Part shown: in pieces, positions 33,848 to 44,643 of the stretch
Layout: each line of letters begins with the position of its first letter
How positions within the stretch are numbered: the first letter of the stretch is position 1
Origin: Bathynomus jamesi
Lineage: Eukaryota; Arthropoda; Malacostraca; Isopoda; Cirolanidae
Direction of reading: 5' to 3'
Length of the DNA stretch: 64,000 bases
Assembly (NCBI GenBank): GCA_023014485.1
Contig: JAJOZX010006149.1
Location: forward strand, 152,501 to 216,500
Notes under the pieces: model-generated
Told to the model about the DNA's origin: nothing
Database searches by the model: none
Seen by the model: the letters and a program-made list of their open reading frames with translations, nothing else
Made by a program: the position numbers and the translations under genes

Positions 33848-34400
33848 TCAGTTGGAGTTAATGAAGAACTTCTTTAATGATTTGTGAAATACGTTTAGTG
33901 ATGAAGCCTGTCTAATATTTATGGGAATTGCATTCCATACATCTGCTCCTTTGAAAGAGAGTGCATTTCCTGAAGTTTCTATTGTACAGTTAGGTTTGTG
34001 TATAAAATCCCTGGGCAGTCTGTTGTTATAACGATGGTGTATTTGATGGGGAGATTGCTCTTTGAATAGGTGATGTACGTTGATTTTTATTGAAAAAAAC
34101 ACTTTTAGGTTCTGATACACATTTTCTAATAGCATGTTTATGGCATCTTCCGTTGTATCCCCCCCTGTAAACCCAAATTGTATTTTAGTTAAAATATTGT
34201 ATTTGATTAAGAATTTATTAAGGTTATTGTATACGATCTTTTCAAATACTTTACTTGAAGTTAACAATAAGAAAATTGTGCGATAATTGGATTGAGTGTT
34301 TGGGTTTCCTGACTTTGCTTCCTTTAGACTGTCAGGGAATATACCTAGTATTACTGAATCATTCATTAGTTTACTGAGTAGGATTGCGCCAGTGTATATA
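33848..34400 (-). pseudogene. Internally deleted LINE reverse transcriptase
   Basis: The open minus-strand frame joins two distant parts of a LINE protein. Residues ~1-90 hold the early RT block (PDSLKEAKSGNPNTQSNYRT, KVFEKIVYNNLNKF, QFGFTGGDTTEDAINMLLEN). Then it jumps to the extreme C-terminus (HHRYNNRLPRDFIHKPNCTI, SFKGADVWNAIPINIRQASS, NVFHKSLKKFF). Motifs A, B and the YADD/FADD block are missing. The frame stays open across the join, so the deletion is in phase. A related 3' end lies at 16080-16400. Confidence 0.8.
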
Positions 34401-34423
34401 CAGTATATATATAATATATATAT

Positions 34424-34934
34424 TAGTGGTGGACCGGATGTCAGTTTTTCAACATCTGCGGATGCGGATGAGGATGCGGATTTTTAATTTCAATATCCGC
34501 GGATGCGGATGCGGATATTTAGTTAATCTATCAATATAATATAGAATTATGAATATATGACAATTTTTAAAATTTCATGATATTACTATTATGGCAGGCA
34601 ATGCATAAGAATTAAAATTAATATTAATGTTTTCATTATAATAAAAATAATAACTTTCTCAAGAGTTTCAGCCACAGAAAATTCAATGAAACAAGTTTCA
34701 TTCAATTTTCTGTGTTACCAGGTATTTATATTTTGAGGTTTATATATTTGATTGTTCATTAATAATTAATGCTTTACATGAAATGTGCATGACTGGGCCT
34801 TATAAGCTACTTTATAAGCTAATTTAATTGTAAATTGCATAATTTATTAGAGGTAGGTAATATCCGCATAACATCCGCAGTCAGAAGTGTGGATACGGAT
34901 GTTAAAAATGATGCGGATATCCGGTCCACCACTA
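34424..34934. mobile_element. hAT-type MITE, 511 bp
   Basis: Ends TAGTGGTGGACCGGATGTC and, inverted, TAGTGGTGGACCGGATATCC; flanks ATATATAT on both sides. Subterminal GCGGATGCGGAT repeats on both ends. No ORF of note. Confidence 0.9.
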
Positions 34935-34942
34935 ATATATAT

Positions 34943-36434
34943 TCTTAAAATAATATGTTCTTAAGGATTTTAAGCACCAGTCTCATACAATTAATAAATA
35001 AAGAGGTATAAATATTCGAATACAGAGTATATAAATATTTTACTGTTACTGTTTTTAAATCAATAAAACTTTTTAAAATGAGTCCACTTATCGGTCTATT
35101 AATCAGTAAATCAATTGGTTTAGAAACAGTCTTCGAATTTGTGCCTATTTTCTGTACAAACCAACACACGTGCAACGCCACTTGAACTGTTAAAATGAAG
35201 GCAAATTAATACAATGAATGTTTCATTCAGTTTTACAGTCCGGAAATTATATATTGCTTAATTAATTCCTAAATAAGAAAAGAAAGATTGTTGAAATTCA
35301 AACCCCAACTTGACTGGACTCTCTTCCATACTTCATAGATGGCGTCAAGAAAATAACCTTCAGTCTTCTCTTCAAATACTACCTTCATATCGACCCAAAG
35401 AAGGGTCGAAGTCAAATTTCAGGAACAAAGAACTAAAAACTCAAAAAAGGGAAATTTTAAAACAAAGGATCATGTCTGTGGAGGGTAACTATTATGTTTT
35501 ATAAAATTAGTAAGTAATTAGGGAAAATACATTGCGACCATTTTCCACAATCCGTTGGTTATTATCGTGGCACGAAAATTCATCAGGGACAAATTTATCG
35601 CTCGCAAATTCGTCTCTGAAGATTCGCACTCGTGGTAAATGCTCGAAATGAGAATGGTTAACATTTTCTAACTTAACCGAACCTAACCTAATCCGCACTA
35701 GAGTGGTAAAATCGTGAATGAGAATGAAAATGGCATGAAATGAGAATATATCAATTGAGAACTGCCTCCTTTGAGATTCTCACTAGCGTATTTTCCACTC
35801 TTCGGGGCGGAATTAAATGGGAAACACATTTACTGGGATAATACCAGGTTCGGCACTGTTCCCACATTTTTTTTCTTCACAAAGTATTTTTTTGTATGTA
35901 TATAATTGTAAACGTGTATTGTATATGCATACAATGCATAATCAGCTTATATAAAGTATATAAAAAGAGTAATTTTAAATCCTACACAAACCTTTGGAAA
36001 ACCTTATCTTAGCATTATTCCTAAAAATAAAAAATTAGAAAAGAATGGAATTAACAAAGGAAAAATATTTTACTACTTTTTGAATATAAATCATGTGAAA
36101 ATACGATATTTAAACGGATAAAAAAAAATAGACAGGAGTTCCAAATATTTCCTGACTCTGGCTCAAGGAACTTTGATGTTATCTCTTCTCCTTTCGCGGC
36201 ACCTCAGAGGATTTTTCTCTCCTACAGTTCAACATAAAGTCCCATCCCACCCATCCCAACACCACGTAACTTCAAACTGAACCTCTGCAGTTTCCGTACA
36301 GACATAATAAATCACGAATGTTTACTTTTGTTTGAAAATATCATATGTTTATTAACTTTTGAATTTTCAATTACTTATTCTTGTCATTTTCGTGAAATTT
36401 TGCGGCACCTCAGTTGAGAAACACTACCTTAGTA
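34943..36434. other. AT-rich region, no gene recognised
   Basis: Several short ORFs without recognisable similarity. The segment around 35505-35850 has GAATGAGAATG-like runs that recur near 33060-33190 and 63770, suggesting an old dispersed repeat. Confidence 0.4.
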
Positions 36435-36532
36435 CAGGGTTTTCAAAAAGAAACGCAACCCATTGGAAAATGCATATATCATTGTAACCTAACCTTTTTC
36501 TTTCTGTTTCTGGTTTCTTTTTGAACACCCTG
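36435..36532. mobile_element. Mariner-type MITE, 98 bp
   Basis: CAGGGTTTTCAAAAAGAAAC at the left and its near complement GTTTCTTTTTGAACACCCTG at the right, flanked by TA. Confidence 0.85.
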
Positions 36533-36629
36533 TATAAACAGTAGATGAAAATTCCAGAAAATGTAACTAACAACCGCACTCATATTGCGAATAACTTACA
36601 TTTAAATTTTCAGTCGAATTTTTGGATAT

Positions 36630-36848
36630 TTTCAGTTTGGCGGACTGCTACAGATTTTTCGAAAATTAGCAAATCAGTTATTTACAAATTTTATCCGAAG
36701 AAAATAGCTAATTCCTAACGTAACTAAACCTAACCTAACCTACCTAACCTAACCTAACCTAACTTACATTTTATTAGGATAAAATTTGTAAATACAGTAA
36801 TTGATTGCTAATTTTCGTAAAAATCTGTAGCAATCCGCCAAACCGAAA
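36630..36848. repeat. Foldback element with CCTAA-repeat loop
   Basis: Arms of about 90 bp: GTTTGGCGGACTGCTACAG ... AATTTTATCC on the left and GGATAAAATT ... CTGTAGCAATCCGCCAAAC on the right. The loop (about 36720-36768) is a run of CCTAA units with small deviations, the complement of the arthropod TTAGG telomere repeat. Confidence 0.75.
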
Positions 36849-36930
36849 AGACCGGAAATTTCTTTTCAGGTTTCAGTCGAAATCTGTTGAAAGAAGTTAC
36901 TGATATAACATGCAGGATAGGCAAGCTTAA

Positions 36931-37023
36931 TCCATTAGTGCCCAGCGTCACTCTACTGATTTTGTTCTGGCTAACGACAGACAATTTTATTCAGTCTCGG
37001 AGAAGACTGTGGGCACTAATGGG
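36931..37023. mobile_element. TTAA-flanked MITE (piggyBac-like), 93 bp
   Basis: TCCATTAGTGCCCA at the left and TGGGCACTAATGGG at the right, each bordered by TTAA (36927-36930, 37024-37027). Confidence 0.8.
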
Positions 37024-37154
37024 TTAATATGAATTCTTGTTACATAAATTATTAAATCTGATTTATTATTATTTGATATTATTATTATGAATATTAGATA
37101 CACTTATTATTATTATTAGTAGTAGAGGTATTATTATTATTATTATTATTACTT

Positions 37155-37480
37155 GCCACTTTCACTTCTCTTATATAATAAATAAAGTGAATCCCATTAA
37201 TTTTGCCTAAAAAGCTTCCATGCTTCCAACGACATATTCAGTTTAGAATACTGTGAATATATTAACCCTTTCATGCCGTATGGACGCAATTGAGGCCATC
37301 AAATTTAATGAGATTTTAGTCATTCTGGAGAATAATGGAGTTTTTTTTTTTGGAGGGGAGCATGAAAAGTAAACGAAAATCAGGCATGAAAGGGTTAATG
37401 CCATATCAGTTATCTAAACTGTACAGAAAAATGTTGAAAAATATTGTAAAAGTTTACGTAAGTGTATCCTTTTTCTGAAT
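37155..37480. repeat. Dispersed repeat, copy 2, carrying a MITE insertion
   Basis: Colinear with 23093-23290 on both sides of the MITE at 37266-37394; shared anchors include TCCAACGACATATTCA and TGTACAGAAAAAT. Confidence 0.75.
37266..37394. mobile_element. TTAA-flanked MITE (piggyBac-like), 129 bp
   Basis: CCCTTTCATGCC at the left and GGCATGAAAGGG at the right, bordered by TTAA at 37262-37265 and 37395-37398. The paralogous unfilled site with a single TTAA is at about 23207-23212. Confidence 0.88.
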
Positions 37481-37953
37481 AAATATTTTTTGTTTGTTTA
37501 TTTTAAATATCGTACAACCGAGATAATAAAAAAATTCAAGTTTTGTTTTAGTATATATTTATATTGTCAGTATATATTTATAATATAAATACACGGAAGA
37601 AATGTGAACCTTTTGTATAATAAAGCGTCGAAGATACTACATAGTGTGTTATCTAGATGTTCGGCTGCTCATATGTTTGCCTCTCCAATTGTACAGTCGC
37701 AAAGGAAAGTGTGTGAAGTTTTATTATAGGTGTCCGGAAGCATTCCTCGAAGCATTCCTCATTGGCATTGACGCACTCCTGCCATCTGGTAGGCAGCGAG
37801 TGTGTCCCCTTGTGTGGTAGAAATCCATGTTCTGCTGAAACTAATTTGTGACTGATGAGGGCACTCTAATTGCCGAAAGCGTTTACAGTTTTTTTTTTTT
37901 TTTTTTTTTAATGGGTTTCAGGTTTGTAATTTTTATTGTGTGAATTATATATA

Positions 37954-37984
<31 letters not shown>

Positions 37985-38565
37985 ATAGTTATGTTACTTA
38001 TATTAAAATTTGAAATGAAAACGAAATTCACTGTAAAGCAACTTTGATAGACCAAAAAGAGTTATGTCTACTTCGGAAGAAGAAATAATACAAAATAAAA
38101 GTTACCCAAAACATCTACACTTTCAAAACAAAAGTTAAAGAAAATGGTTATTATTGGGATAATTATTTTAACGAACTGAAAATTTTAACTGTGTTTGTAA
38201 TGAGACTGTGGGAAACTTTCACTCTCTACGCTGCTCTCATTATCATTCACTCTCCGAATATAAAAAAAATTCAACTTAAACTAACGTAACTCAACCTAAC
38301 CTAACAACAAACTAACCTAATCTAATACAATTTAGTGAAATCCAGGACCAAAGTCGGAGAGCCGTGGAAGACGATGGAAATGGAACTGTATAAAATGGGA
38401 ACCGACGTTTCTTTGCAGCATATGATGAAATACTTCTCTCATGTTTGGCCGTTATGGAAAAAAAAAAATTAAAGATAAAATCTAACAAACGCATCTGCAT
38501 TACAATAAACTAGTTTTTTCTGCTACATTAAACATAATTTAATCGTAAGTTGCTACAGTTAAAAC
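37481..38565. other. AT-rich region, no gene recognised
   Basis: Contains a (TA)n tract near 37948-37988 and a CCTAA-rich short run near 38285-38320. No coding similarity. Confidence 0.45.
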
Positions 38566-39119
38566 CAGGGGTGTAGTCGAGGGGTAACGCGATATAACGG
38601 CGTTATACTTCCTAAAATTTCAGTGAAGTAGCGTTATACTACCTACTGTAGTAGCCATAGCTGAATGCTGAGCACTTACGGACTTTTATCCAGCATTTAT
38701 CCCCCCCCCCTAGTTTTCCGCTCCACTTCAGTGGAGAGTACCAAGACGACATATTTTGGAAGGTTGGTACCTCACTCATAATGATACGCGTTCCAGACAA
38801 GTTTCAAAGAAGGAAACAGACATTCGTTCTGTATGGAGTCTATTGTAGACTATATGTAACTGTAGTATCTACTATATCACTATGAAATTCCATTATACCG
38901 TATACATACGACTGATACGAGTGTCTATATGTGTGTGCTTTATTCAAATTAAAAGTAACTAAAGCATGTACTGTATTTGTAGTTTTATTTACTAAATATA
39001 TATTTTTTATTTTCGAATTAACTTTTACTTTTTTTTATACAGTAATTGTTCTGTGAAATGCTCTATTAAAATTTTGCCTGTTGCGTTACCCTTCCTAAAA
39101 TTTTAGGACTACACCACTG
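38566..39119. mobile_element. hAT-type MITE, 554 bp
   Basis: CAGGGGTGTAGTCGAGGGG at the left; CCTAAAATTTTAGGACTACACCACTG-like end at the right (inverted CAGTGGTGTAGTCC). Exact 8-bp duplication GTTAAAAC at 38558-38565 and 39120-39127. The interior repeats CGTTATACT and CCTAAAATTT. Confidence 0.92.
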
Positions 39120-39162
39120 GTTAAAACCGGACCTGAGATAACGGCAAGTGGTGTTGCAACGT

Positions 39163-39165
<3 letters not shown>

Positions 39166-39230
<65 letters not shown>
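39166..39230. repeat. (TA)n microsatellite
   Basis: About 62 bp of uninterrupted TA. Confidence 0.95.
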
Positions 39231-39233
<3 letters not shown>

Positions 39234-39690
39234 GTGTCCCAAAAAAAAGTCCCAGTACGAAAGTCCCTATTTCTAAATGAATATTCTAGGTTAAAAAGAA
39301 AAGGAATCTAGACATAAAGACAAACGCAATAAGTGCATGAAACATAGGAGTTTATTAACATAATATTAAACAACACATTCAGTGTAATCTCCATTTTTTT
39401 CTAACACAATATTCAACCTAATTTTGGGAAATAGCTCAGCTGGGATGTTGTTGCTTACCTCATAGACTTTGGTCTTTAGGGGTTCAAGTAAGTGTATTAA
39501 CCTTGGTAGAATAGATCCTGTCTATTATGTAACTCCACAAAATAAAGTTAGGGGATGTGAGGTCAGTTGAGTATGGAGGACATTCCACTGGCTCATGAAG
39601 GGAGATCAGTCGGTCGGAAAAATACTTCCTCAAAAAGTTGCGAGTTTCATAAGCAGTGTACGTTACAGAATTACAGGCCAACAAAGATCC
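39231..39690 (-). pseudogene. Mariner-type transposase fragment
   Basis: Begins CAGGTGTCCCAAAAAAAAGT, a mariner-style end, inside a TA tract. The minus strand (39684-39484) reads YFSDRLISLHEPVECPPYST and DLTSPNFILWSYIIDRIYST, resembling FPDR.I......W.P.SPDLTP.DFFLWGY...KVYST of mariner relatives. The third catalytic Asp is replaced by Asn. No right terminus found. Confidence 0.6.
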
Positions 39691-39845
39691 TAAAATTCAC
39701 TGTAGGCTAGCCCAAGAAGGAAGTAGAAAAAATAGAAATAACAATTAAAGAAATAGCAAGAAATAGCATCCTGCTAAAGACTAAGGACTTAGCTTTCCTT
39801 AAAGGCTAATTGGTATCGGTATCGGTTTTTCCTAATTTTGTAGAA

Positions 39846-39848
<3 letters not shown>

Positions 39849-39898
<50 letters not shown>
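39849..39898. repeat. (TA)n microsatellite
   Basis: About 48 bp of TA repeats. Confidence 0.95.
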
Positions 39899-39900
39899 CA

Positions 39901-40197
39901 TAAAGAACGACGCTTGTATAGGAGAACATTCCGCGCAAGATGAGAAGAGAGATCGAACAAATGAAAAAATGAGGTAACCACCCGGGAATCGAACCCGGGA
40001 TCTTCCGCGCGTATGCGCGTATGTAGAGGAATTACGACTTCTGATTGATTGAGGACCATGGTGTAGTGGTTATCATATCTGACCGGCAATCGGAAGATCC
40101 CGGGTTCGATTCCCGGGTGGTTACCTCATTTTTTCATTTGTTCGTTCTCTCTTCTCATCTTGCGCGGAATGTTCTCCTATACAAGCGTCGTTCTTTA
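39901..40197. repeat. tRNA-derived inverted repeat
   Basis: The first and last ~100 bp are inverted copies (TAAAGAACGACGCTTGTATA at the left; its complement ends at 40197). Each arm runs into the T-arm half of a tRNA-like sequence (GGAATCGAACCCGGGATC left, complement right). Only the right arm continues into a full tRNA-like fold. Confidence 0.8.
40053..40123 (+). tRNA. tRNA-like sequence, probably a pseudogene or SINE head
   Basis: 71 nt. Acceptor arms GGACCAT/GTGGTTA pair at about 6 of 7 positions; A box GTGTAGTGGTTATCA; anticodon stem TCTGA/TCGGA; T arm CCGGGTTCGATTCCCGG is perfect. The anticodon position reads GGC, which would be Ala, but the base before it is C instead of the near-invariant U, and the D-arm resembles Val/Glu-type tRNAs. 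Its location in an inverted repeat points to a tRNA-derived repeat. Confidence 0.45.
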
Positions 40198-40269
40198 CTT
40201 ATTTATACTGCGTGTTCTTTGCAGTTGAAATGTGTATATATATATATATATATACATACATACATAGTG

Positions 40270-40850
40270 ACCATACACACGATGACTGATCAGAAAGTTC
40301 CGGGACGGATGTACTTATTGCAAAACTAAATGTCACATACCCAATCAAATTTGTCTCCTTCAAAGTAGTCTTCTTCCCACTGTAAATAGTGATTCCAGCG
40401 GTGCAGCCATTTATTGAAGCACCTGTTATACTCTTCTTTCGTTGAATGTTCTTCAATTCTCGTGTCGCATTTTCTCCGATCTTTGGTACTTCCTGAAATC
40501 TCTTTCCCTTCAGGGTGTTTTTCAGCTTGGGGAACAGGAGAAAGTTACAGGGTAACAAATCGGGCGAATACAGTGGTTGAGGAACCAGTGGAATGTTGTA
40601 CTCCGTTAAGAATTCCCTTATGGAGAGTGTTGTGTGAGAGGGCGCATTTTCGTGATGCAACATCCACGCAGACCACGAAGCCGACGCCCATTTTGCCGGG
40701 CATTTTGCAGGCATCTTGCCCTCTCCATCGCGTTGCTTACTTATGTAAACAATGCATGCGTTGGAAGACTCGGGATACATTTGATAAAAGCAATGTCTTT
40801 GACTTTTAATAAAGAATGTTACGTTGCTATACGAAGATTCACTGTGCATT
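40270..40850 (-). pseudogene. Mariner transposase (DD34D type), catalytic residues lost
   Basis: The minus strand encodes ASWSAWMLHHENAPSHTTLS, IREFLTEYNIPLVPQPLYSP and DLLPCNFLLFPKLKNTLKGK. The usual HHDNAPSH is HHENAPSH (Asp to Glu) and the usual PCDFFLF is PCNFLLF (Asp to Asn). I count 34 residues between the two positions, the DD34D mariner spacing. The end near 40283, TGATCAGAAAGTTCCGGGAC, resembles a mariner terminus. The N-terminal half is missing. Confidence 0.8.
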
Positions 40851-41185
40851 CAAATTTAGCGTTTTGTTTGCAGAGCTTTTTGTTCCATTGTATGTTCGGT
40901 AATTGTGGGATGTGAATCAGGAAGTTGCAGTGCGTAATAGCACAATTTCTGAAAGTTAATGCTTTTTTTCATACTACTTCTCTTTTCGTGCCCAGATTGA
41001 GTGGTCGCCTCAGGGTACTGTGGTGTAATTTCAGTTGAAGATATATAAAGAGCCAAAACAAACTACCTATTTGCGTTTGTGAATTTGTGTTGGGAGGGGA
41101 AGTGTTTACCGTAACTCTAATCACAAAAAAAAATTAATTTACGCTATGGCGTTTTGCAGGGGGCCCCCAAATGACTACAGCCGCC

Positions 41186-41218
<33 letters not shown>

Positions 41219-41322
41219 ATACAGAGCAATCCAAAAGCTAATTTACGGTTATACCGTTGAACATTTTCATAATTATTTCTAATTGTTGACCGGACATATA
41301 CAAAAAGGAGAAAAACTGTCAT

Positions 41323-42928
41323 TTCATTTCATCATTTGTACAGATTCCAATATTGCTGATATTTCCTCTGCCATATAAATTTCTTCCTCATATGTGCTTC
41401 ATCACACAACTGATTGGTTATCATGTTTTACAGATATTTAAAATCTTAATCTCCTTCAGTATTTCACAGAATTATCAGTGTGCCTCTAAAATTTTCAGGG
41501 AATAAACATCGTTTGTCAGAGGGCAGAAAATATTTGGAAAACAAAGCATTTTCTCCTTTCTAAATGTACAAACTTGTTGGTTGTACAAAAGTTTCGAAAT
41601 ATTAAATGTATAAGTGGCAAGTACTTTTTTTTAATATAGTGAATAAAGCAGTGACAATATTGTGATTAACATCATCATGTAGTTGCTTACGAGTGAGAAA
41701 CCACTGTAGATTGCAGTTACTAATTAACAGTTTATGTATGTATATATGTATACATAAAAAAAAACATAGTCAGATCTTTTAAAAACAAATTGATTGGGGA
41801 TATTCCCCATCATAACACCGACAAGGTAGGAATTTTTCGAGCAATTTAGAGAAGCAGAGTTATATGTAATTACTAGATGTCATGCTCCCATTCTTATTCT
41901 TAACCAAAGGCATGATACGAATACTCATTAAATGTGCAAAAATAAGTAAACGCCAACCAACATTTCGCCACATTCAAGAACAACACGGCATGAGTATATT
42001 TGAAATTCTCATTTAAAAAATCATCTATGCTGCGGGGTACAGCCAGTCCATAATATGATTTTAAAGTTAAGATGTAAACATCAAGTTACCAAGGAGTTAA
42101 GGGAGGGTTAATTCAAGTCAGCATTTTATGTAGAGATGATTTTGCGGTTTTCAAAACTGCATGTCTACAAAATGTCATGTTTTTCCCTCTTTTGTAAACA
42201 GTTAAGGATTTCAACTGTTAACGACAAATAAATTTGATGCACAGACGAAGTTCGTGATTCCACACTTCGTGCCTAAGCTTTTGAGGCTTTCAAAATTACA
42301 TGTCTGCAGAAACGTCTTATGTCCGATCTAATACAAGAAAATTAATGAACAATAGCATCTTTATAAAATCACCGCTTCATACTGCTGCAGATAATTTCTA
42401 AAATGACCGCGTTAATAATCACACACACACACACACACACACATGTGCGCATCTCTGTATAAGTGAGGCACCGACTTTTAATCCAAATATCTAAAAAATA
42501 AATTAACCAAACTTATTTTAACCCAACCTAATCTTAGTGTCATCAAACCGAAAAGGACGTGATAAGGGCTTTGAACACACTTGAGGGCTCCAGGGCTTGA
42601 GTGTTTCTGTTAAGTCCTAAAATAGTGAGGTACTCGCTAATCTAGCCTAACCTAACCTAACGAAGCCTTATCCAACCTAACCTAGCATAACCTAACGTAA
42701 TCAGAATCAACGAATTCTTTTTCCAGAATAAAAATGTTACTAATGTTTTATAAAAGTTTTATGAGGGTACGACAGAGCACCTTTTAAATAATTTAGAATT
42801 ACTGCATACTGTATTAACTGCAGTAATTCCTGCTCAAATGATTCTCACTTTGAATTTCTTCATAGGTATTATAATAATATAACATCCATACTAAAGGAAG
42901 CTGAAAGGTTGAATTAAATCGTACAATT
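41323..42928. other. AT-rich region, no gene recognised
   Basis: Contains a (CA)n tract at about 42420-42443 and CCTAA-rich stretches at 42520-42700 (CCTAACCTAACGAAGCC). No coding similarity. Confidence 0.45.
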
Positions 42929-44405
42929 GTCATACTAAAATTATTCCTGGATGGAATGATTTTATAGCCCTCCTGAAAAGGGAATCAAAGGATGCTTACG
43001 ATGCTTTTATGGTGTTTCCTCGATCGTCCGAGAATAGGGGCAGCTTACATAAACACGAGTAGAAGTAGGGCTCATTATAAAGCAGCCATAAGACAAAGTA
43101 AACAGGAACAAGACTCCATCTGAATTTCAAAAGCCTGTGAAGTTACTTTAAATCAGGGGGTCCCAACCTGTTGCTCGCGAGCACCACTGTGCTCTTGGAC
43201 AGTCTGACGGTGCTCTTCTACAATAAAATCGTGCTCGCGAGCACCAGTTTTAGTTTCAGTGCATTACCTTGAACATTTATTTTGCTTAATTTTGGCAGTA
43301 ATTTGAAAATATGTTACCTGATCTCGGAACTATCACATGTCAGTTAACGATTGCTGTACTGTACAAACAATTTTTTCTTATTATGTGAGGTACTGTAGCA
43401 TATTCAAAATACTATTGCATATCTATTAAGTTAATGTTAGATAAAAGGAAGTTGTTGGTTTGTAAAAGTTTTGTAATGGTTTGTTTGCAAATGTTTTGAA
43501 AAGGAATTTAATTTTTTGAAATAGTTTTCTTCTTAAATGTATTAAAAAATATGTATTAACGCTGACGTTCGTTTCTTTTTATTTCTTCTTATTCTTTATT
43601 TTTGCAAAAAATATAATGGTACCCGCTTGATATTCGAGAAAATAACTTGGTGCTCGCTGCATTGAAAAGGTTGGGGACCCCTGCTTTAAATAATAAGAGT
43701 AACAAAGTCTGGAAATTTGTCAAGAAAGAAACGGGAGCTAAGAATGCCATCCTATCAACAACTGATGGAGTGTCTGAGAAGGTAGAAACAGCCAAGTTAT
43801 GGAAAACGAAGTACTTGATATCCTTAACAGCATGGGGAGAGTTAATGTTAATGTAGGCCGCAATGGAATGGCATTAGAAAGGACCAGTGAAAATACAGGA
43901 ACTTTCAGTGCCTGAAATTAAGAGTCTGATTAAACAGTTAAAGACAGGTGCATTTAAAGTACGCTAATGATGTGAACAGTCTTTATATATAATTATTAAT
44001 TACTGTTCTCAGCCATGCATGCTCACGGTTATATTCCTTCAGAGTTTATGAGGGTTTATATTACACCTTTTATCAAAAATAAATATGGGGACATTCTATG
44101 CAGTGATAACGACAGGCCTATTGCTATTACCTCCCGCTTCTCAAAATTACTTGAGAAACTTTTGCTACGCCAATTAAATGATTATTTATGGACGTTTCTT
44201 AATCAGTTTGGTTTTAAATGGTCCCATTCAACTGAACCGTGTATTTATATTTTGAAAGGGATTATACTTAGATATACTGTCAGTAATTCAACTATTTATA
44301 GTTGTGTTTTGGATATAAACAAAGCATATGATAGAGTGAATCACAATATTCTATTTAAAAAGTTAGAAAACAGAAAAGTTCCACCATATCTTTTAAATTT
44401 ATGAA
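42929..44405 (+). pseudogene. LINE reverse-transcriptase fragment split by a hAT element
   Basis: Upstream part (42930-43150): PGWNDFIA...KG, then RAHYKAAIRQSKQEQDSI, the linker between endonuclease and RT in several LINE groups. After the hAT insertion the frame resumes NNKSNKVWKFVKKETGAKNA, then MRVYITPFIKNKYGDILCSD, NDRPIAITSRFSKLLEKLLL, LNQFGFKWSHSTEPCIYILK and VLDINKAYDRVNHNILFKKL (motif A). It stops at 44402; motifs B and C are absent. Several stops and frame changes. Confidence 0.8.
43154..43683. mobile_element. hAT-type MITE, 530 bp, inside a LINE
   Basis: CAGGGGGTCCCAACCTGTTG at the left; AGGTTGGGGACCCCTG at the right. Exact 8-bp duplication CTTTAAAT at 43146-43153 and 43684-43691. 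Subterminal GTGCTCGCGAGCAC repeats at both ends. Confidence 0.95.
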
Positions 44406-44483
44406 ATTTTGGTACACACCAAACGTTTACTGTTAGATGGAGCAATGTATTTTCCGAATGTTTTGGTTCCTTATGTGGAGTTG

Positions 44484-44490
44484 AACAAGG

Positions 44491-44559
<69 letters not shown>

Positions 44560-44589
44560 GGTGCCCCAAGATAAATTGCCCTGTGTGTT

Positions 44590-44641
<52 letters not shown>
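44484..44641. repeat. (CT)n and (TA)n tracts around a mariner-end fragment
   Basis: A (CT)n tract, a (TA)n tract, then CAGGGTGCCCCAAGATAAAT (about 44559-44588), which looks like one end of a mariner-type element, and a second (TA)n tract of about 48 bp. Confidence 0.85.

Positions 44642-44643
<2 letters not shown>

Noticed and set aside
40053..40123. Functional tRNA-Ala(GGC)
   Set aside because: C instead of U at the position before the anticodon, body unlike tRNA-Ala, and location in a repeat arm.
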